Shown here one piece after another: positions 60,729 through 64,000 of a stretch of 64,000 nucleotides of DNA. The translations under genes were made by a program, and so were the position numbers. The DNA comes from an uncultured Oscillospiraceae bacterium (GTDB lineage: Bacteria > Bacillota > Clostridia > Oscillospirales > Ruminococcaceae). A model generated the notes under the pieces. It searched no databases. It was not told the DNA's origin and worked only from the letters and a program-made list of their open reading frames with translations. Position 1 is the stretch's first letter. Each line of letters begins with the position of its first letter. The stretch covers positions 1-64,000 of the forward strand of contig CASGAN010000002.1 of assembly GCA_949299455.1 (NCBI GenBank), given 5' to 3'.

Positions 60729-62051
60729 ATGAAAAAAAGAACAGGTATCACGGCAATGATTTTGTTAATTTCTATTTTGCTGAGCGGATGCGGCGATAAA
60801 ACGGTGGAACAGAAAAATGACTCGCTTTCCTTTTATTTTCTTTCTAACGGAAATGATCCGTGGTATATGGCAGCAGAGAAAAATGTACTGGAGACATATC
60901 CGGATATTGAAACCGATCTAAAATGGTGGAGTGCAACACAATATCTGATGCTTGATTCGCGAGAGAATAAAGATACAGATATTACGCCGCTTCAGGAGTA
61001 TTATGACAAGATCACTTCCGATTTACGAAAAGGGCAGGCGGGCGATATTGTAATGGGAGATGCTACATATCTTGAGTGGCCGGAAGCAACACCGCCCGAT
61101 TGGTATAAATTGATGAAAAACGGTGCCTTTGCGGATTTAAATCCACTGGCAGAGGAAAATGGTCAGCTTGACACCACGACATATATGAGAGTGAATTCTG
61201 ATTCAGCAATTGCGTCAGAAAACCAATGGACATTTGTACCGATATTAGATTTTTTTCTCGTATATCGGACAACGAGAGAACTTGCGGAAAAATGGGGGTT
61301 TTCATTGCCGGAACCGACCCTTGAGGAGTATCCGGATATGTTAAGCGCCCAAATGACAAAGTTTTTAGAGTTATGTGCGGATTGGGTGAAAGAGCATGGC
61401 GATGATCCAAATGCACCGTCGATCATGCCGGATTATCAATTTCATATACTGAAATCGGTAGTATTTGACGTCTGCGGCTTGAAAATTGCAGATTATGAGA
61501 CCGGAAAAGTAGATTTTGATAATCCGACGGTCAAACGGATTCTGGAAGCATTGCGCACAATCTCAACCGATATTGAGAATTCAGGACTCGGAGATCAGGG
61601 AACATATGACTTTGAGAAGGAAGCATATAAACAGCAAAAATATCTGTTATATAGAACCTATCCGGAAGATCCGGAAAGGGATGGTATGATGGGAGATTGG
61701 GTGAGTATTGCAGTAGAAGATATAAACGGATTATATACATGCCATTATGCACTGCGGTGGGTGGCAATTCCTGCGTCGAGCAAAAATCAAACGATCGCAT
61801 ATGATTATATTCAAGCATTGCTTGAAGAGAATGTTGTGAACAATGGATACAGTTGGAATTGTGTGGATCACGGATATAAACCATATCGGGATCAGATTCC
61901 TGAATCATCAAAAACATCGAACATCGTCATTCCGAGCACATGGCAGTATGCGCTGTCGGATCTGTTTGACGGTTACTATGCAGGACATATGGAAACAGAC
62001 GAATTTATGAATCAGGTGCAAAGCCGCCTTGAGGTGTATATTACGGAATAA
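60729..62051 (+). CDS. Lipoprotein solute-binding protein, paralogue 4
   Basis: A protein of 440 aa, lipobox LLSGC. Shares DIVMGDATYLEWPEATPPDW, SVVFDVCGLKIADYETGKVD and the C-terminal SRLEVYITE. Residues about 150-215 (DFFLVYRTTRELAEKWGFSL, PEPTLEEYPDMLSAQMTKFL) and about 295-385 differ from the others. The start ATG at 60729 is eight bases after GGAGG; ATG 60723 is too close. Lies 27 bp before the first permease and is presumably a partner of it. Confidence 0.78.
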   Translation: MKKRTGITAMILLISILLSGCGDKTVEQKNDSLSFYFLSNGNDPWYMAAEKNVLETYPDIETDLKWWSATQYLMLDSRENKDTDITPLQEYYDKITSDLRKGQAGDIVMGDATYLEWPEATPPDWYKLMKNGAFADLNPLAEENGQLDTTTYMRVNSDSAIASENQWTFVPILDFFLVYRTTRELAEKWGFSLPEPTLEEYPDMLSAQMTKFLELCADWVKEHGDDPNAPSIMPDYQFHILKSVVFDVCGLKIADYETGKVDFDNPTVKRILEALRTISTDIENSGLGDQGTYDFEKEAYKQQKYLLYRTYPEDPERDGMMGDWVSIAVEDINGLYTCHYALRWVAIPASSKNQTIAYDYIQALLEENVVNNGYSWNCVDHGYKPYRDQIPESSKTSNIVIPSTWQYALSDLFDGYYAGHMETDEFMNQVQSRLEVYITE

Positions 62052-62078
62052 ACAAAAACAGCGTTTGGAGGTGATCAT

Positions 62079-62969
62079 ATGCGCACAGGGATAAAACATC
62101 GCGGACTCACGATGGCAAAGCGAAACAAGCTCATTGGATTTGCATTGTTTTCGCCGTTTTTGATCGGCTTCGTTGTGTTTTATGTCGCACCGTTTTTGCT
62201 GAGCGTCGTGTATTCGTTTACAAAAGGCGTTGTGGAGTTTACGTTTGTCGGATTCGATAACTATACCGAAGTGTTCGAGTCTCCGGCGTTTCAGATTGCA
62301 GCGACAAATACGTTCAAGTTTCTGCTCATCGGCGTACCGCTGATTATGGTGCTGTCGATTCTGCTGGCACTGGTGCTGCACCGTGCATTCCGCGGTGTGT
62401 CGTGGTACCGGAGTATTTTCTTGCTTCCGCTCGTCATCCCGGTGGCATCGGCAGTCATGGCATTCCAGGTATTCTTCGCATATTCCGGCGTCGTGAACAC
62501 ATGGCTGCAGCAAATCGGACTTGTGCCCATAAACTGGCTCGACTCCGATATGGCGTTCAGCCTGCTGGTCGGACTGTATATCTGGAAAAACGTCGGCTAT
62601 AACATCATTTTGCTTTTGGCAGGACTCAACGGCATTCCGGATGAGCTGTATGAAGTGAGCAGGTTAGAGGGCGCGACACGATTCCAAACGCTCCGGTATG
62701 TGACACTGCCGCTCTTAATGCCGACGATGTTTTTCGTGGTGATTATTTCGATCATCAATTCGTTCAAAAGCTTCCGGGAAGCATTTCTGCTGTCGGGTAC
62801 GCTGCCGCATACAAGCATTTATCTGTTACAGCACTTCATGAACAACAACTTTGAAAATTTAAACTATCAGCGGCTCTCGGTGGCAGCATTTCTGACGTTT
62901 TTGGTGATCATTTCTTTAGTTTGCGTGTACTTTTTTGCCCGGAAAAAATTCTTTGAATATGAGATGTAG
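62079..62969 (+). CDS. ABC importer permease, MalF/UgpA-like
   Basis: A protein of 296 aa with six membrane helices. LIGFALFSPFLIGFVVFYVA starts it; VSWYRSIFLLPLVIPVASAV is the fourth helix region. The EAA-type coupling loop is DELYEVSRLEGATRFQTLRY (E...G...F.....P follows with VTLPLLMPT). Typical CUT1-type carbohydrate permease. The start follows TTTGGAGGTGATCAT. It pairs with the next gene. The ATPase is not in the window and may be shared or lie further downstream. Confidence 0.88.
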   Translation: MRTGIKHRGLTMAKRNKLIGFALFSPFLIGFVVFYVAPFLLSVVYSFTKGVVEFTFVGFDNYTEVFESPAFQIAATNTFKFLLIGVPLIMVLSILLALVLHRAFRGVSWYRSIFLLPLVIPVASAVMAFQVFFAYSGVVNTWLQQIGLVPINWLDSDMAFSLLVGLYIWKNVGYNIILLLAGLNGIPDELYEVSRLEGATRFQTLRYVTLPLLMPTMFFVVIISIINSFKSFREAFLLSGTLPHTSIYLLQHFMNNNFENLNYQRLSVAAFLTFLVIISLVCVYFFARKKFFEYEM

Positions 62970-62984
62970 AAAGGAGCTGATCGC

Positions 62985-63836
62985 ATGAAGAAAAAAGGAC
63001 GGTTTGCTTTCTACGGCAAGCACGGGATGCTTCTCATATGTTCGGTGGTGATCCTGCTGCCGCTGGTATACACGGTGTGCAACTCGTTTATGGCAACGTC
63101 GGAGATTAACCATTACTATGCGGGAATCAACGCGCAAAACGGTACGACGGCGTTTCATCTGATTCCGGACATGTTTTCGCTTGACAGCTATTATAAGGTG
63201 TTTGTCGGACGGCCGGACTATCTGATGAAATTCTGGATTTCGCTGTTTTTGACGTCGGCAATCGTCATCGGACAGCTTATCATCTCTGTGCTGGCGGGAT
63301 ATGCGCTCGCAAAATTTGCGCTTCCGTTCCGGAATTTCTTTATGTTTGTCATTATTGCACTGATGATGATGCCGTATCAGGTTACGCTCGTTTCCAATTA
63401 TATTGTGCTCGAGAAAATCGGTCTTTTGAATACATATTGGGCACTGGTGCTTCCCGGTATTTTCTCGCCGTTCGGCGTGTTTTTGATGCGGCAGATCCTT
63501 TCGACGATGCCGGACGCCATTTTGGAAGCCGCAAAGCTTGACGGCGCGAATCAGTTTCAGCTGATTCGAAAAATCATCGTGCCAAGCTGTAAAAGCGGCA
63601 TCGTTTCGCTTGTCATTTTAAGCTTTATTGATTATTGGAATATGGTAGAACAGCCGCTTATTTATCTTGACGATCCGACGCGTTATCCGTTGTCGGTGTT
63701 TTTGGCGCACTTTAACTCGTCGAATCTCGGATTGTCGTTTACGTGCGGCGTGCTGGCGATGATTCCGGTGCTGCTGTTATTCTGGCTGTTTGAAAATGAT
63801 TTGACCAAAGGCATTGCCTTTTCGAGTCTGAAATAG
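62985..63836 (+). CDS. ABC importer permease, MalG-like
   Basis: A protein of 283 aa. LICSVVILLPLVYTVCNSFM is helix 1; KFWISLFLTSAIVIGQLIIS and LAGYALAKFALPFRNF follow. FMFVIIALMMMPYQVTLVSN and LPGIFSPFGVFLMRQIL precede the EAA loop DAILEAAKLDGANQFQLIRK. Last helix MIPVLLLFWLFENDLTKGI. Second half of the importer channel. AAAGGAGCTGATCGC precedes the start; 15 bp after the first permease. Confidence 0.88.
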   Translation: MKKKGRFAFYGKHGMLLICSVVILLPLVYTVCNSFMATSEINHYYAGINAQNGTTAFHLIPDMFSLDSYYKVFVGRPDYLMKFWISLFLTSAIVIGQLIISVLAGYALAKFALPFRNFFMFVIIALMMMPYQVTLVSNYIVLEKIGLLNTYWALVLPGIFSPFGVFLMRQILSTMPDAILEAAKLDGANQFQLIRKIIVPSCKSGIVSLVILSFIDYWNMVEQPLIYLDDPTRYPLSVFLAHFNSSNLGLSFTCGVLAMIPVLLLFWLFENDLTKGIAFSSLK

Positions 63837-63851
63837 AAAGGCGGGAGTGTT

Positions 63852-64000
63852 GTGAAAAAGAGAAAGATCATTATTCGATTGACGGTAGGTTTTTTGATTC
63901 TCATGGTTGTGTGCACGATGCTGTCACGAACGGTATATCGTCTGATGCTGCCGGATGTGCGCGTTGCCTATCCGACAACCCGGTCGCTGACAGACCCGAT
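63852..64000 (+). CDS. Membrane-anchored protein, partial (possible periplasmic-adaptor/HlyD-like)
   Basis: Starts with GTG at 63852 after AAGGCGGGAGTGTT and runs off the end. The 49 visible codons give a basic start, one membrane segment (IIIRLTVGFLILMVVCTML) and an outside stretch SRTVYRLMLPDVRVAYPTTR. A single N-terminal anchor followed by a Pro/Val-rich start with TTRSLT is like the membrane fusion proteins of efflux pumps, but too little is visible to be sure. Confidence 0.4.
   Translation, partial: MKKRKIIIRLTVGFLILMVVCTMLSRTVYRLMLPDVRVAYPTTRSLTDP

Overview
The window looks like the chromosome of an anaerobic, spore-forming gut-type member of the Clostridia (Oscillospirales/Ruminococcaceae-like). 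I infer this from the sigma-K gene, the fully anaerobic (cbi) cobalamin route with CbiK, Firmicutes-style AGGAGG ribosome sites, near-consensus sigma-A promoters and clostridial mobile-element proteins. No species can be named from the sequence alone.

Region 1 (1-4738) is the right end of an integrative conjugative element (ICE). It holds a HipB/HipA-like pair whose promoter contains a dyad operator, an N-terminally truncated TrbL-type conjugation protein, and two tandem large serine recombinases. The first recombinase has lost its catalytic domain and the second is frameshifted. The element ends inside the 3' end of mutM, which has lost half of its zinc finger. Region 2 (4628-8200, minus strand) is a MarR-controlled operon: marR, two nitroreductases, an SplB-like radical SAM protein and the truncated mutM. 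Region 3 (8260-9950) is a remnant of a type I restriction locus: an intact WYL regulator and an hsdM cut off before its catalytic motifs, next to short repeats that may be an IS end.

Region 4 (10268-11930) has tRNA-Ser(GGA) with a consensus promoter, an intact sigK, and a cytidylate kinase-like gene. Region 5 (12060-29111, plus strand) is one surface-polysaccharide locus: LCP ligase, Wzx flippase, Wzy-like polymerase, four glycosyltransferases, a PglF/PglE/PglC-like set that would make and load a 4-amino-4,6-dideoxy sugar, and a WbpA/B/D/E-like set for a 2,3-diacetamido-uronic acid. It ends at a strong terminator.

Region 6 (29135-56267) is a cobalamin supercluster under three cobalamin riboswitches. 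On the minus strand, hemA, a precorrin-2 dehydrogenase, hemC, a cobA-hemD fusion, hemB and hemL make uroporphyrinogen III and precorrin-2 from glutamyl-tRNA. On the plus strand, cbiC has its own riboswitch. A third riboswitch leads cbiMNQO (cobalt uptake), cbiK, D, L, F, G, H, J, ET, A, cobT, cobU, cobS, a miniature CobU-like gene, cobC, cbiB, cobD, cbiP and cobO, almost all overlapping or closely spaced. Together these cover nearly every step from charged tRNA to adenosylcobalamin. A threonine kinase and lower-ligand (bza/bluB) genes are not here.

Region 7 (56272-64000) is a carbohydrate-type ABC importer with four tandem paralogous lipoprotein solute-binding proteins (the third frameshifted in a poly-A run), two permeases, and the start of a membrane-anchored protein that runs off the window.
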